The notes: generated from the letters alone by a model not told the origin. DNA of 64,000 nt from Roseburia rectibacter (GCF_014287515.2 NZ_CP092473.1:1639001-1703000); one strand, 5' to 3'; counted from the stretch's first letter, positions 9,024 to 18,934 are shown. A program made the numbers and translations.

Positions 9024-11363
9024 ATGAAATTCAGTAATGGATGCTGGCTGCAGAAAGAGCGCTGCGAGTGCTTTTCTCCGGCAGAGGTATATTTTTCAAA
9101 GATTGAGAAGGATCAGGTAACGATCTGTGCACCGACAAGCAAGATCACGCAGCGTGGAGATACACTTGGAGGAATTAATCTTACCATCGTGATCTCAGCT
9201 CCGTATGAGGAGGTTTTAAGAGTTCAGACTTATCATCATATGGGTGTGCAGAAGAAAGCACCATCCTTTGAGATCGCACCGGCAGAGAGCGGACATTTAA
9301 AGGCGGAAGAGAAAGCAGACAAATTGATTATTTCAAGCGGATCACTGCGTCTGGAGGTGCAGAAAGAGAATGGGGCACTGACTTTCTACCGCGGTGAGGA
9401 GAAAATCACGGCAAGCGGCTGGAGAGACCTTGCATATATGAAAACCGACTGGAAAGGTTTTGCTTATGACAAAGGACCGGAAGATGCTTATATGAGAGAG
9501 CAGTTATCTCTTTCCGTGGGTGAGCTGATCTATGGTCTTGGTGAACGTTTTTCCGCATTTGTAAAAAATGGACAGAGTGTGGATATCTGGAATGAAGATG
9601 GCGGTACTTCCACAGAGCAGTCTTATAAGAATATTCCGTTTTATATTTCAAACAAAGGATATGGTGTATTCGTAAATCATCCGGAGTGCGTTTCTTTTGA
9701 GGTTGCAACAGAGATGGTGACAAAAGTAGAGTTTTCCGTACCAGGCGAAAATCTTGATTACTTCCTGATCAACGGACCTACGATGAAAGAAGTGCTGATG
9801 CGTTATACAGATATCACCGGAAAACCATCGCTTCCGGCACCGTGGACTTTCGGACTCTGGCTGTCCACATCTTTTACGACCAACTATGATGAAAAGACAG
9901 TCAACAGTTTTGTCGATGGAATGTTTGACCGCAAGATTCCGTTATCAGTATTTCATTTTGACTGTTTCTGGATGAAAGATTTTAACTGGTGTGATTTTAC
10001 CTGGGATTCAAGAGTTTTCCCGGATCCGGAGGGAATGCTAAAACGACTGAAAGCAAAAGGTTTAAAGATCTGTGTATGGATCAACAGCTATGTGGGACAA
10101 GAGTCCTCCATGTTCCAAGAAGGCGTTGAGGGTGGTTACTTCTTAAAACGTCCAAACGGCGATGTATGGCAGTGGGATATGTGGCAGCCGGGACTTGCCA
10201 TTGTTGACTTTACCAATCCGGCAGCCTGCGAGTGGTATGGAAAAAAATTAGAGGCACTGCTTGATATGGGTGTGGACTGCTTTAAGACAGATTTTGGTGA
10301 GAGAATACCGACGGATGCTGTATATTATGACGGCTCTGATCCGGTTAAGATGCACAACTACTATACATACCTCTACAATAAAGTAGTATTTAACGTGTTA
10401 AAGAAGAAAAAAGGTGAAAAAGAGGCAATTCTTTTTGCACGTTCTGCAACTGCAGGCGGACAGAAGTTCCCGGTTCACTGGGGTGGTGACTGCTGGTCTG
10501 ACTATGAATCCATGGAGGAGAGCCTTCGCGGTGGTCTGTCACTGACAAGTTCCGGCTTTGGATACTGGAGCCATGATATCGGAGGATTTGAGAGCACATC
10601 CACACCGGACGTCTATAAGAGATGGTGTGCTTTCGGACTTCTTTCTTCCCATTCAAGACTGCATGGATCTACTTCTTACCGTGTGCCGTGGGCATATGAT
10701 GAAGAAGCAGTGGATGTGGTACGCTACTTTGCACAGCTTAAGGCATCTTTGATGCCATATCTGTACCGCAATGCGATCGAGACGTCCAAAACAGGTATTC
10801 CTATGATGCGCAGCATGGTACTTGAATTTACCGAAGATAAAAACTGTGCATATTTAGCAACACAGTACATGTTAGGTGATTCCCTGCTCGTTGCACCGAT
10901 CTTCCGCGAGGACAGTATCGCAGAATATTACCTGCCGGAGGGAACATGGACATCCTTACTGACCGGAGAAGTCAAAGAGGGAGGTAAGTGGTACAAAGAG
11001 AAACATGGTTACTTAAGTATTCCTCTTTATGTCAAAGAGGGCAGTATTGTGGCTATGGGAGCAAGAAATGATAATGCAGTTTATGACTATGCAGATGGTG
11101 TGACATTCCGTGCATATGCATTAAAAGATGGCATCAAGGCAGAAACTGTCGTATATGGAACGGAAAATGAAAAAGAAGCATCTGCAAATGTTGTAAAGAA
11201 CGGATCTTCTTATCAGATCGCGGTAGAGAGTAATAAGGCATCCAAAGTGGCATTGATGAACGTTGGCACTCCAAAGCAGGTAACCGGTGCATCCTATACA
11301 CAGGATGGGGAAAATGTCATCGTAGCATTTGACGGTAACGGCAAGGCAGAGGTTGTATTTTAA
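9024..11363 (+). CDS. yicI: GH31 alpha-xylosidase (YicI-like)
   Basis: A 779-residue cytoplasmic glycoside hydrolase family 31 enzyme, close in length to E. coli YicI (772). The nucleophile region is KTDFGERIP and the acid/base region HWGGDCWSDYESM, both as in alpha-xylosidases; an N-terminal beta-sandwich and C-terminal beta domains flank the barrel. It would remove non-reducing alpha-xylose, for example from isoprimeverose, the xyloglucan disaccharide. An upstream ATG at 8988 is in frame, but GGGAGGATT six bases before 9024 fixes the start. The stop overlaps the ATG of the GH3 gene by one base, so the two are translationally coupled. No signal peptide, so the substrate is imported first. 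Confidence 0.9.
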   Translation: MKFSNGCWLQKERCECFSPAEVYFSKIEKDQVTICAPTSKITQRGDTLGGINLTIVISAPYEEVLRVQTYHHMGVQKKAPSFEIAPAESGHLKAEEKADKLIISSGSLRLEVQKENGALTFYRGEEKITASGWRDLAYMKTDWKGFAYDKGPEDAYMREQLSLSVGELIYGLGERFSAFVKNGQSVDIWNEDGGTSTEQSYKNIPFYISNKGYGVFVNHPECVSFEVATEMVTKVEFSVPGENLDYFLINGPTMKEVLMRYTDITGKPSLPAPWTFGLWLSTSFTTNYDEKTVNSFVDGMFDRKIPLSVFHFDCFWMKDFNWCDFTWDSRVFPDPEGMLKRLKAKGLKICVWINSYVGQESSMFQEGVEGGYFLKRPNGDVWQWDMWQPGLAIVDFTNPAACEWYGKKLEALLDMGVDCFKTDFGERIPTDAVYYDGSDPVKMHNYYTYLYNKVVFNVLKKKKGEKEAILFARSATAGGQKFPVHWGGDCWSDYESMEESLRGGLSLTSSGFGYWSHDIGGFESTSTPDVYKRWCAFGLLSSHSRLHGSTSYRVPWAYDEEAVDVVRYFAQLKASLMPYLYRNAIETSKTGIPMMRSMVLEFTEDKNCAYLATQYMLGDSLLVAPIFREDSIAEYYLPEGTWTSLLTGEVKEGGKWYKEKHGYLSIPLYVKEGSIVAMGARNDNAVYDYADGVTFRAYALKDGIKAETVVYGTENEKEASANVVKNGSSYQIAVESNKASKVALMNVGTPKQVTGASYTQDGENVIVAFDGNGKAEVVF

Positions 11364-13540
11364 TGCAGGAAACATATATTGAACAGATTTTAAATGAACT
11401 GACTTTAGAAGAAAAGATCGGCATGATCCACGGTGCGGGGTTATTCCGCACCGAAGGGGTAAAGCAGCTTTCCATACCGCCGCTTTACATGTCAGATGGT
11501 CCAATGGGGGTGCGGGCAGAATTTGCAGACAATGAATGGCACAATATTGGAACGACGGAAGATTATGTGACCTATCTTCCATGTAACAGCGCCATCGCAT
11601 CCACGTGGAACCGCAATCTGGCGAAAAAAGCAGGCAGGGTTTTAGGCGAAGAGGCAAGAGGCAGGGGTAAGGATGTGATCTTAGCTCCAGGTATTAATAT
11701 CAAACGAAGCCCGCTCTGTGGAAGAAATTTTGAATATATGAGTGAAGATCCAAGACTCATCGAAGAACTGGTGGTTCCGATGATCGAGGGAATCCAGGAA
11801 AATGATGTGGCAGCATGTGTAAAACATTTTGCAGCAAATTCGCAGGAAACAGAAAGACTCTGGGTTGATACGATCGTTGATGAGTCTGCACTGGAAGAAA
11901 TTTATTTTCCGGGATTTAAAGCAGCAGTACAAAAAGGACACACGCTTGCACTGATGGGAGCTTATAATCTGTTAAACGGCGAGCACTGCTGTATGAGTAA
12001 GTCCCTGCTTAATGAGAAGCTGCGGAAAGACTGGAAATTTGATGGAGTCGTGATCTCCGACTGGGGAGCGGTACACGATACGAAAATGGCAGCAGAATCC
12101 GGTCTGGATATTGAGATGGATGTCAAATATCAGTTCCATGAGCAGTACATGGCAGATCCGCTCTTAAAAGCTGTGAGAGATGGAGACATTGAGGAATCAA
12201 TGGTTGATGAAAAGGTGCGTAATATTCTTCGGATGATGCTGCGTCTTAAGATGATCGGACCAGAGAAAAAGAACCGTAAAACCGGTGCATATAATACGGA
12301 AGAACACCGCAGGGCAGTGCTTGATGTGGCACGTGAGTCAATGATCCTGCTGAAAAATAAAGATCATGTACTGCCTCTTTGCACAGAATCCGGCTGCAGG
12401 GTTGCCGTGATCGGTGCAAATGCCGCAGCAATCCATTCGAATGGAGGCGGAAGTGCAGAGATCAAGGCATTGTATGAGATTTCGCCGCTCATGGGAATCA
12501 AAAAGCTGCTCGGCGGAAATGTCAATGTTTCCTACGCACCGGGATATGTGATCCCGGACAAAGAGGAAGCGTCTGAGATCAACTGGCAGGCGGCAAGTAC
12601 AGAGAATGCCGGGGATACGGAAAATGAATGTACTGTAAGTGGAAGTACGCAGGGAAAACAGCAGAAAGCCACAGCGGATGCATATCACAAAAAACAGAAA
12701 GAAGCCTTAGAGGAAGCAGTTGCACTTGCAAAGGCGAGTGATATCGTTATTTTTGTGGGCGGATTGAATCACGATTTTGATGTGGAGGGACTCGACCGCA
12801 CAGACATGAAGCTGCCTTACGGGCAGGATGCGGTGATAGAGGCTCTGTTAAAGGCTGCACCGGATATGGCAGTCTGCATGTATGCAGGGTCACCGGTTGA
12901 GATGCCATGGGCAGAAAATGCAAAAGCAATTCTCTGGAGTTATTATGCAGGTATGGAAGGCGGAACTGCGATAGCAGAGACTTTGTTTGGAAAGGTAAAT
13001 CCGTCCGGAAAACTTGCGGAAACGTTTATCCGAGATGTGTCACAATGTCCGGCACATACGATCGGAACTTTTGGAAAGAAAGACCGTGTGGAATACCGGG
13101 AAGGGGTAATGGTTGGCTACCGTTATTATAATACAGAAAAAACAGATGTATTGTTTCCGTTTGGACACGGACTTTCCTATACAGATTTCGTTTATGATGA
13201 TCTTAAAATCGCACAGCAGGAGAGTGAAAAACAGACTGTTAAGGTTTCATGTACTGTGAAAAATAAAGGTGTCCGGGAGGGTAAAGAAACGGTTCAGATT
13301 TATGTTGCACGGGAGCAGGAAAAAAACAGAATATTTCAGGAATTAAAAGCATTTGAAAAAGTGGAACTGGCTGCTGGTGAGGAAAAACAGATCTGTTTTA
13401 CTTTGGATAAACAGGATTTTGCACATCATGATGTGCAAAAAAAGATGTTTTTGCCGGTGAGTGGGACTTATGAAATTCAGGTTGGAGCGTCATCGGCAGA
13501 TATCCGTCTCAGTAAAAAAATCAATGTTATTTTTGAATAA
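11363..13540 (+). CDS. GH3 beta-glucosidase / beta-xylosidase
   Basis: 725 residues, no signal peptide. GH3 features: MSDGPMGVR near residue 50, KHFAANSQE near 155, and the nucleophile Asp in VVISDWGAVHD near 232. The (alpha/beta)6 sandwich domain follows, then a C-terminal fibronectin III-like domain from about residue 640. A low-complexity Thr/Glu/Gln-rich insert sits around residues 410-435. Paired with the GH31 enzyme, the likely work is stepwise hydrolysis of a xylose-glucose oligosaccharide: the alpha-xylosidase exposes glucose and this enzyme cleaves the beta-glucosidic bond. The exact substrate is inference. Confidence 0.9.
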   Translation: MQETYIEQILNELTLEEKIGMIHGAGLFRTEGVKQLSIPPLYMSDGPMGVRAEFADNEWHNIGTTEDYVTYLPCNSAIASTWNRNLAKKAGRVLGEEARGRGKDVILAPGINIKRSPLCGRNFEYMSEDPRLIEELVVPMIEGIQENDVAACVKHFAANSQETERLWVDTIVDESALEEIYFPGFKAAVQKGHTLALMGAYNLLNGEHCCMSKSLLNEKLRKDWKFDGVVISDWGAVHDTKMAAESGLDIEMDVKYQFHEQYMADPLLKAVRDGDIEESMVDEKVRNILRMMLRLKMIGPEKKNRKTGAYNTEEHRRAVLDVARESMILLKNKDHVLPLCTESGCRVAVIGANAAAIHSNGGGSAEIKALYEISPLMGIKKLLGGNVNVSYAPGYVIPDKEEASEINWQAASTENAGDTENECTVSGSTQGKQQKATADAYHKKQKEALEEAVALAKASDIVIFVGGLNHDFDVEGLDRTDMKLPYGQDAVIEALLKAAPDMAVCMYAGSPVEMPWAENAKAILWSYYAGMEGGTAIAETLFGKVNPSGKLAETFIRDVSQCPAHTIGTFGKKDRVEYREGVMVGYRYYNTEKTDVLFPFGHGLSYTDFVYDDLKIAQQESEKQTVKVSCTVKNKGVREGKETVQIYVAREQEKNRIFQELKAFEKVELAAGEEKQICFTLDKQDFAHHDVQKKMFLPVSGTYEIQVGASSADIRLSKKINVIFE

Positions 13541-13569
13541 GGATAAATTATGTCTATTGAAAAGAAACT

Positions 13570-13602
13570 CTGACTTTGCTATGATAAAGTCAGGGTTTTT
13601 TT
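13570..13602 (+). terminator. Rho-independent terminator after GH3
   Basis: CTGACTTT (13570-13577) pairs with AAAGTCAG (13586-13593), followed by GG and seven Ts. Confidence 0.85.
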
Positions 13603-13633
13603 GTGGATTTTTATGGGGCAGATAGGTGAGAGT

Positions 13634-15820
13634 ATGGCTGAAAAGGGTAAGGTATTAATTGTAGATGACAAGCAGATCGAACGTGTCATGTTGAAAAAGA
13701 TTCTGAGTGACACATACGAGGTTGTTGAAGCAGAGAATGTCAAAAAGGCATTTGAGATCCTTTATGAACGAAGCGAGGAGATAACTGCGGTGCTTTTGGA
13801 TATCGTTATGCCGGAGTATGATGGTTATTATTTCTTAGAGCGATATTATAAAGCACAGATGTATCAGGCAATTCCTGTGGTCGTGCTGACGATGGAGATT
13901 GATATTGAAACAGAAGTCAGATGTCTTAGTATGGGGGCATGGGATTTTATACGGAAACCGTATAATGTGGATGTTGTCAGGTTTCGTTTGAAGAACGTGA
14001 TCGGCAGCAGCAGTAAAAACATCAGCAAAGCGTTAAAGTACCGTGCGGAATATGATATTCTTACCGGCATCTACAATAAAACGAATATGTTTCAGGCAAC
14101 ATCTGCCATGTTAGAGCGATATCCGGACAGACATTTTGCATTTGTGCGGATGGATATTGAAAAGTTCCAGCTGATCAATTCATTTTTTGGAATGAGTGCC
14201 GGGGACGAGCTGTTAAAATATATTGCAGATCTTCTGATACGCGCAGTAAAAAACCGCAATGACATCACTTTCGGCAGGATGGATGCGGACATCTTCTGTT
14301 TTTGCATGTCCTATGAAAATACAAAAGAACTGGTGGAGAGTTTTGATAAGATGAGGGATATCTTGAGCAGATATCCGCTTGATTTTGATATTGTACCGAT
14401 ATTTGGTGTTTATCTGATCGCGGGGAAGAAAATAACACCAAACCATATGTATGACAGGGCAAACCTTGCTGCAAAACACTGTAAGGGTAATTATATCCGC
14501 AATTATGCATTTTATACACGGCAAATGAGTCAGGAGATCGAAAAGGAACAGCGTATCGTAAACAGTATGAAAAGCGCACTTGAAAATCATGAGTTTGTCG
14601 TTTATTACCAGCCGAAATACGGACTTAGCGATAATCAGATTGCAGGTGCAGAGGCGCTGGTGCGCTGGAAACATCCGGAACGGGGGATGATCTCGCCGGG
14701 AGAGTTTATACCGGTATTTGAACGGAACGGTTTTATCACAAAACTGGATTATTATGTGTGGGAACAGACCTGTATCCAGCTCAGAAGGTGGTTAGACGAG
14801 GGAAAACAGCCGCTTCCGATATCGGTAAATCTTTCAAGGATTAGTCTATATAATAAAGAAGTAGTGGAAGTGATCTGCGATCTGGTAGACAAATATCAGA
14901 TTCCGCGCAGACTTTTTCAGGTAGAGCTGACAGAGAGTGCGTACAATACCAATCCAAAAGCGGTGCAGGAAATGATGCAGCGATTGCGGGAAGAGGGATT
15001 TTATATTCTGATGGACGATTTTGGAAGCGGATATTCTTCTTTAAATGTCTTAAAGGATATAGTGGTAGATGTTTTAAAGATGGATATGAAATTCTTTTCC
15101 GGGGATGATAAGGAAGGACGCGGAGAAAATATCATGGCTGCCGTGATACGTATGGCAAAATGGCTGAATATGCCGGTTGTGGCAGAAGGTGTCGAACGGA
15201 TCGAGCAGGTGGAGTTTTTAAGAAGCATAGGATGTGAGTATGTACAGGGATATTATTTTGCAAAACCTATGCCGGTGGAAGAGTATGAAAAGCTGCAGTT
15301 TGACAGACCGCATTCACAGAGGGAGAAAGATACAGAACGGTTAGTTGATATAGATAGCCTGTGGATGCCGGCATCCCAGCTTGAAACCCTCTTTTTAAAT
15401 GCAAAACAGGGGGTGGCTGTCTATGAGTACAGCAAAGATCAGATTGAGACCATTCGCGTAAATAATGCATATTATGAAATGTTTGGATATCAGGATATCA
15501 GCCAGAAAAAAGATATTTTCCAGGAAATTCCCAAACGGTATCATAAACGTGTTCTGGATGCATTTTCTCATACAGCAGATACCGGACATGAAACACAATG
15601 TGAGTTCTCAAAGAAAAATGAGGCAGGGGAAGAATTTTATATTTTTTTAAAACTATATGATGTTGGGATCGTAGGAAATAAACATATCATATATGGTGTA
15701 TTTTTGAATGTGACAGAACCAAAACAACTGGAATGGGAATTAGAAAAATACAGACTGCTGTTATCCGGAAAGCGTAAATCCGGGGAGAGGGAACAGACAA
15801 AAGAACAATCGGAGGAATGA
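13634..15820 (+). CDS. REC-GGDEF(degenerate)-EAL-PAS c-di-GMP phosphodiesterase
   Basis: About 728 residues, soluble. Order: receiver domain (VLIVDD, acceptor Asp in AVLLDIVMPEYDG), a GGDEF domain whose active motif is GRMDAD instead of GGDEF and so is probably cyclase-dead, a complete EAL domain and a C-terminal PAS domain. The EAL domain has GAEALVRW, SVNLSR, ELTESAY, MDDFGSGYSS, LKMDMKF, VAEGVE and VQGYYFAKP. All expected metal and catalytic residues appear present, so c-di-GMP hydrolysis is predicted, with input from phosphorylation and PAS. A GTG at 13601 would fall in the upstream terminator; the ATG at 13634 is preferred. An HPt gene follows six bases after the stop. Confidence 0.88.
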   Translation: MAEKGKVLIVDDKQIERVMLKKILSDTYEVVEAENVKKAFEILYERSEEITAVLLDIVMPEYDGYYFLERYYKAQMYQAIPVVVLTMEIDIETEVRCLSMGAWDFIRKPYNVDVVRFRLKNVIGSSSKNISKALKYRAEYDILTGIYNKTNMFQATSAMLERYPDRHFAFVRMDIEKFQLINSFFGMSAGDELLKYIADLLIRAVKNRNDITFGRMDADIFCFCMSYENTKELVESFDKMRDILSRYPLDFDIVPIFGVYLIAGKKITPNHMYDRANLAAKHCKGNYIRNYAFYTRQMSQEIEKEQRIVNSMKSALENHEFVVYYQPKYGLSDNQIAGAEALVRWKHPERGMISPGEFIPVFERNGFITKLDYYVWEQTCIQLRRWLDEGKQPLPISVNLSRISLYNKEVVEVICDLVDKYQIPRRLFQVELTESAYNTNPKAVQEMMQRLREEGFYILMDDFGSGYSSLNVLKDIVVDVLKMDMKFFSGDDKEGRGENIMAAVIRMAKWLNMPVVAEGVERIEQVEFLRSIGCEYVQGYYFAKPMPVEEYEKLQFDRPHSQREKDTERLVDIDSLWMPASQLETLFLNAKQGVAVYEYSKDQIETIRVNNAYYEMFGYQDISQKKDIFQEIPKRYHKRVLDAFSHTADTGHETQCEFSKKNEAGEEFYIFLKLYDVGIVGNKHIIYGVFLNVTEPKQLEWELEKYRLLLSGKRKSGEREQTKEQSEE

Positions 15821-15826
15821 TAGAAA

Positions 15827-16183
15827 ATGAATGAGGTATTGGAAGGATTAAATGCGTGGGGATGCGACTTAGAAGGAGCTTTAGAGCGTTTTTTAGGGGA
15901 TGAAAAATTATATCAAAGCTGTCTTCCGATGGTGGTAGAGGACGAGTCTTTTGATGGTTTGAAAGAGGCACTTGCAGCAGATGAGAGAAAAAAGGCATTT
16001 GACTGCGCACATACATTAAAGGGTGTATTTGCAAATATGGGTATTACCCCGATGTTTGAGACGGTTGTAAAAATCGTAGAGCCGCTTCGTGCTGGGAAAA
16101 ATGATGGACTGATGCCGGTGTATGAGGAATTGCTGGATGAAAGGGAACATCTTAGAAGCATTATCCAGACAAAGGGAGAATAA
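15827..16183 (+). CDS. HPt phosphotransfer protein
   Basis: A 118-residue stand-alone histidine phosphotransfer domain. The phosphorylatable His lies in AHTLKGVFANMG (about residue 63), the classic HxLKG motif, within a predicted four-helix bundle. GGAGG precedes it within the end of the EAL gene. Its position suggests it passes phosphate to or from the receiver domain of the neighbouring EAL protein. No hybrid histidine kinase is present in this window, so the donor is unknown. Confidence 0.85.
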   Translation: MNEVLEGLNAWGCDLEGALERFLGDEKLYQSCLPMVVEDESFDGLKEALAADERKKAFDCAHTLKGVFANMGITPMFETVVKIVEPLRAGKNDGLMPVYEELLDEREHLRSIIQTKGE

Positions 16184-16188
16184 GATAC

Positions 16189-16875
16189 GTGAAGATTTAT
16201 ATGACAGATACGCTTCCATTGGAGGATGAAAAGATATTTTCGCAGATGCTGCCCTTTATTACAGAAGACCGGAAAAATAAAATCGTTCAATTAAAGAAAA
16301 AAGAAGACCGGTGCAGATCACTGGCAGCAGGGATACTGTTAGAGTATGCGTTGCGGGAATATGGAATCAGTCTGTTACCTGGGAAAATGCAGCAAATGGT
16401 TCTTACATTCGGAGAGAATGGAAAGCCGGTATTAAAAGAAAATATCGGCATATATTTCAACCTGTCACATTCGGGAAGATATGTGGCAGGTGTTTTTTCG
16501 GACAGTGAAGTGGGAATTGATGTGGAACAGATCCGGAAAGGACAGATGAAAGTGGCAGAACGTTTTTTCTGTCCGGAGGAATATCTGGCATTACAAAAGG
16601 GAAAAATGAAAAAAGCAGACTGTTATTTTACAGAGTTATGGACAAGAAAAGAAAGTTATATCAAAGCGGTTGGAAAAGGGATAGCATTGGATCTTGCATC
16701 GTTTTGTGTACTGCAGGATCAGGTTAAATTTTTAAAAGCGGGGCAGACGGGAGAATGGTATCTGCAAAGCTATGATCCCGCAAGTGGATATATATTGTCA
16801 GTATGTGCGAAAAAATGTACAAAATGCGAAATTCAATGGATCAGTAAAGAGATGTTTACACAGAAATTTATTTGA
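16189..16875 (+). CDS. 4'-phosphopantetheinyl transferase, Sfp type
   Basis: 228 residues starting at GTG. The family motifs are VGIDVEQI near residue 105 and FTELWTRKESYIKAVGKG near 145-162, providing the Mg-binding acidic residues and the KExxxK helix. It transfers the phosphopantetheine arm from CoA to carrier-protein serines. No carrier protein, polyketide or non-ribosomal peptide gene is nearby, so its client may be elsewhere. GGGAG of the HPt gene end lies about ten bases before the GTG, implying co-transcription with the upstream pair. Confidence 0.9.
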   Translation: MKIYMTDTLPLEDEKIFSQMLPFITEDRKNKIVQLKKKEDRCRSLAAGILLEYALREYGISLLPGKMQQMVLTFGENGKPVLKENIGIYFNLSHSGRYVAGVFSDSEVGIDVEQIRKGQMKVAERFFCPEEYLALQKGKMKKADCYFTELWTRKESYIKAVGKGIALDLASFCVLQDQVKFLKAGQTGEWYLQSYDPASGYILSVCAKKCTKCEIQWISKEMFTQKFI

Positions 16876-16933
16876 CGGAAAACTGGAAAGAATTTATAAT
16901 AATCGCTGAAATGACAAGTAAGGAGGAAGATTC

Positions 16934-17437
16934 ATGTACGACGAATTGACCGAACAGGATATAAAAAAAATGGAAGAAGAGATCGAGTACCGGAAACTCG
17001 TGGTTCGCAAAGAGGCCTTAGAGGCAGTGAAGGAGGCAAGAGCGCAGGGAGACTTAAGTGAGAATTTCGAGTACCATGCGGCAAAGAAAGATAAGAACCA
17101 GAATGAGAGCCGTATCCGCTATTTAGAGAGAATGATCAAAACAGCAAAAGTGATTTCAACGGATTCTGCAGAGGATGAAGTTGGTATGAATAATACGGTA
17201 ACGGTTTATTTTGAGGAGGACGACGAGGAAGAGGTTTATAAGATCGTGACAACAGTCCGCGGTAATTCTTTAAAAAATTTAATCAGCAATGAGTCACCGC
17301 TTGGAAAGGCATTGCTTGGACATAAGGTTGGTGACCGCGTGGAAGTGGCTGTCAATGAGAATTATTCTTATTATGTCGTAATACGGAAGATCGAGAATAC
17401 CGTGGATGACGGTTCCGATAAAATAAGACGCTTTTAG
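16934..17437 (+). CDS. greA: Transcription elongation factor GreA
   Basis: 167 residues. An N-terminal antiparallel coiled coil (about residues 5-75) carries the acidic tip motif in QGDLSENFEYHAAKKDK, followed by the C-terminal FKBP-like domain. It binds the RNA polymerase secondary channel and stimulates cleavage of backtracked RNA. Slightly acidic and diverged from canonical greA, so it may be a second paralogue. TAAGGAGGA lies eight bases before the ATG. Confidence 0.93.
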   Translation: MYDELTEQDIKKMEEEIEYRKLVVRKEALEAVKEARAQGDLSENFEYHAAKKDKNQNESRIRYLERMIKTAKVISTDSAEDEVGMNNTVTVYFEEDDEEEVYKIVTTVRGNSLKNLISNESPLGKALLGHKVGDRVEVAVNENYSYYVVIRKIENTVDDGSDKIRRF

Positions 17438-17452
17438 CAGAAAGAGGGATTT

Positions 17453-18325
17453 ATGAGACTTACAGAATTATTAAATACAGAGAATGTAACGATTTCCTGT
17501 GAACTGTTCCCGCCGAAACAGGGTGCACAGTTAGACAACTACAAAAAGATCGTCGGCGATATGGCAGCGTTAAAACCGGCATATATGAGTGTCACTTATG
17601 GTGCAACCGGCGGAACTTCTGATTATACGGTAGAACTTGCAAATGAAGTGCGAAATGTGAATCATATTCCGGCACTGGCACATCTCACCTGTGCATCTTC
17701 GACTAAGGAGAAAGTTGCCTCTGTGATTCAGGAGTTAAAAGAAAAGCAGATTGAAAATGTACTTGCACTGCGCGGAGATATCCCGCAGAACGCGGATTTC
17801 CCGCTGCCAAATCAGTATAAACATGCAAGTGAGCTGATCTATGATATCAAATCACAGGGAGATTTCTGTATCGGCGGAGCCTGCTATCCGGAAGGACATC
17901 CTGAGTCACAGACATTAGAGGAAGATCTGATCCATCTGAAAGAAAAAGTGGATGCCGGATGTGAGTTCCTCACAACACAGATGTTTTTTGACAATAATAT
18001 TCTTTATAACTTTATGTACAAAGCACTAAAACATGGAATCGATGTTCCGGTTGTGGCAGGAATCATGCCGATCACTAACGCAAATCAGGTAAAACGGAGC
18101 ATTGCATTGTCGGGAAGTTTGGTGCCACGCCGTTTCCTTGCAATCGTCGACCGCTTTGGCAGTGACCCGGCTGCTATGAAACAGGCAGGTATCGCCTATG
18201 CGACAGACCAGATCATCGATCTGATCGCAAACGGTGTCAACCATGTACATATTTATACGATGAACAAGCCGGATGTTGCAGGAGCGATTCTTGAGAACCT
18301 TTCGGATATTTATGTGAGGGACTAG
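17453..18325 (+). CDS. metF: Methylenetetrahydrofolate reductase
   Basis: 290 residues, a TIM-barrel flavoprotein reducing 5,10-methylene-THF to 5-methyl-THF for methionine synthesis or the acetyl-CoA pathway. Characteristic parts: SCELFPPK near residue 16, the folate region VLALRGDIP near 105, and QMFFDNNILYNF near 180. It begins 15 bases after greA with GAGGG at the usual distance, so the two may be one transcript. Full length for the short bacterial MetF type. Confidence 0.94.
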   Translation: MRLTELLNTENVTISCELFPPKQGAQLDNYKKIVGDMAALKPAYMSVTYGATGGTSDYTVELANEVRNVNHIPALAHLTCASSTKEKVASVIQELKEKQIENVLALRGDIPQNADFPLPNQYKHASELIYDIKSQGDFCIGGACYPEGHPESQTLEEDLIHLKEKVDAGCEFLTTQMFFDNNILYNFMYKALKHGIDVPVVAGIMPITNANQVKRSIALSGSLVPRRFLAIVDRFGSDPAAMKQAGIAYATDQIIDLIANGVNHVHIYTMNKPDVAGAILENLSDIYVRD

Positions 18326-18406
18326 TACGGCTATTTGTTTCCGGGCAAAATATATAGCTTTTATGAAAAAAATAATATCATTAGCTGCTTAGAAATGGAG
18401 ATTAAT

Positions 18407-18883
18407 ATGAAAAAACAGGAAGAAATTTTCCATGAGATCCAGGATATGATGGGAGAGACAAAAGAGGGAAGAATCCGCTGGAGTGTAGAGGTTCAGACTA
18501 CGGAGGCAAATCCGGTAGAAGAAAAACCCGTTGAGCATGAAGATGGATTGGATTGGACGATTGATGAGTGTTATGTTTCTTATTATTGCAAATACAAAGG
18601 AAAAGATTTCTGTCTGATCACTTATGAAATGTTAAAGACTGCAAACAGCAGCACAGGAGAGCAGAAAGTAAAATCCAGCAATATGGTATTTTTACCACCA
18701 CTTGGGATGCGTTTTTTTGATATTCATGCGCTGCTGCCATACAGCATAGAGGTATCGAATGTATTACTTGATGCAATACACCGTCTCTGGGTAATGCTGC
18801 TTGATATGTATAAAGTGGACAAGGGCAGTATCTATTTGAATGTAAGACCTGGAACACTCACGATCGAGGATGAAAAGAATTGA
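18407..18883 (+). CDS. Uncharacterised 158-residue protein
   Basis: No recognised family. Hydrophilic N-terminal half with an acidic patch (about residues 28-45), then FFDIHALLPYSIEVSNVLLD and a C-terminal strand-rich tail ending GSIYLNVRPGTLTIEDEKN. GGAG sits six bases before the ATG at 18407; earlier in-frame starts lack a binding site. A short remnant matching its C-terminal ~20 residues occurs at 29387-29449 next to the IS1634-type element, so a paralogue once existed in the region. Probably cytoplasmic; function unknown. Confidence 0.65.
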   Translation: MKKQEEIFHEIQDMMGETKEGRIRWSVEVQTTEANPVEEKPVEHEDGLDWTIDECYVSYYCKYKGKDFCLITYEMLKTANSSTGEQKVKSSNMVFLPPLGMRFFDIHALLPYSIEVSNVLLDAIHRLWVMLLDMYKVDKGSIYLNVRPGTLTIEDEKN

Positions 18884-18934
18884 CAGGAACGACTTTTACG
18901 TCATGATCATTTAGGGGAGAAGAGGTAATATCTG

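Noticed and set aside
16934..17437. GreA as a Gfh-like anti-GreA factor
   Set aside because: The coiled-coil tip still carries the DLSEN acidic motif of a standard GreA, so the simpler call is kept.
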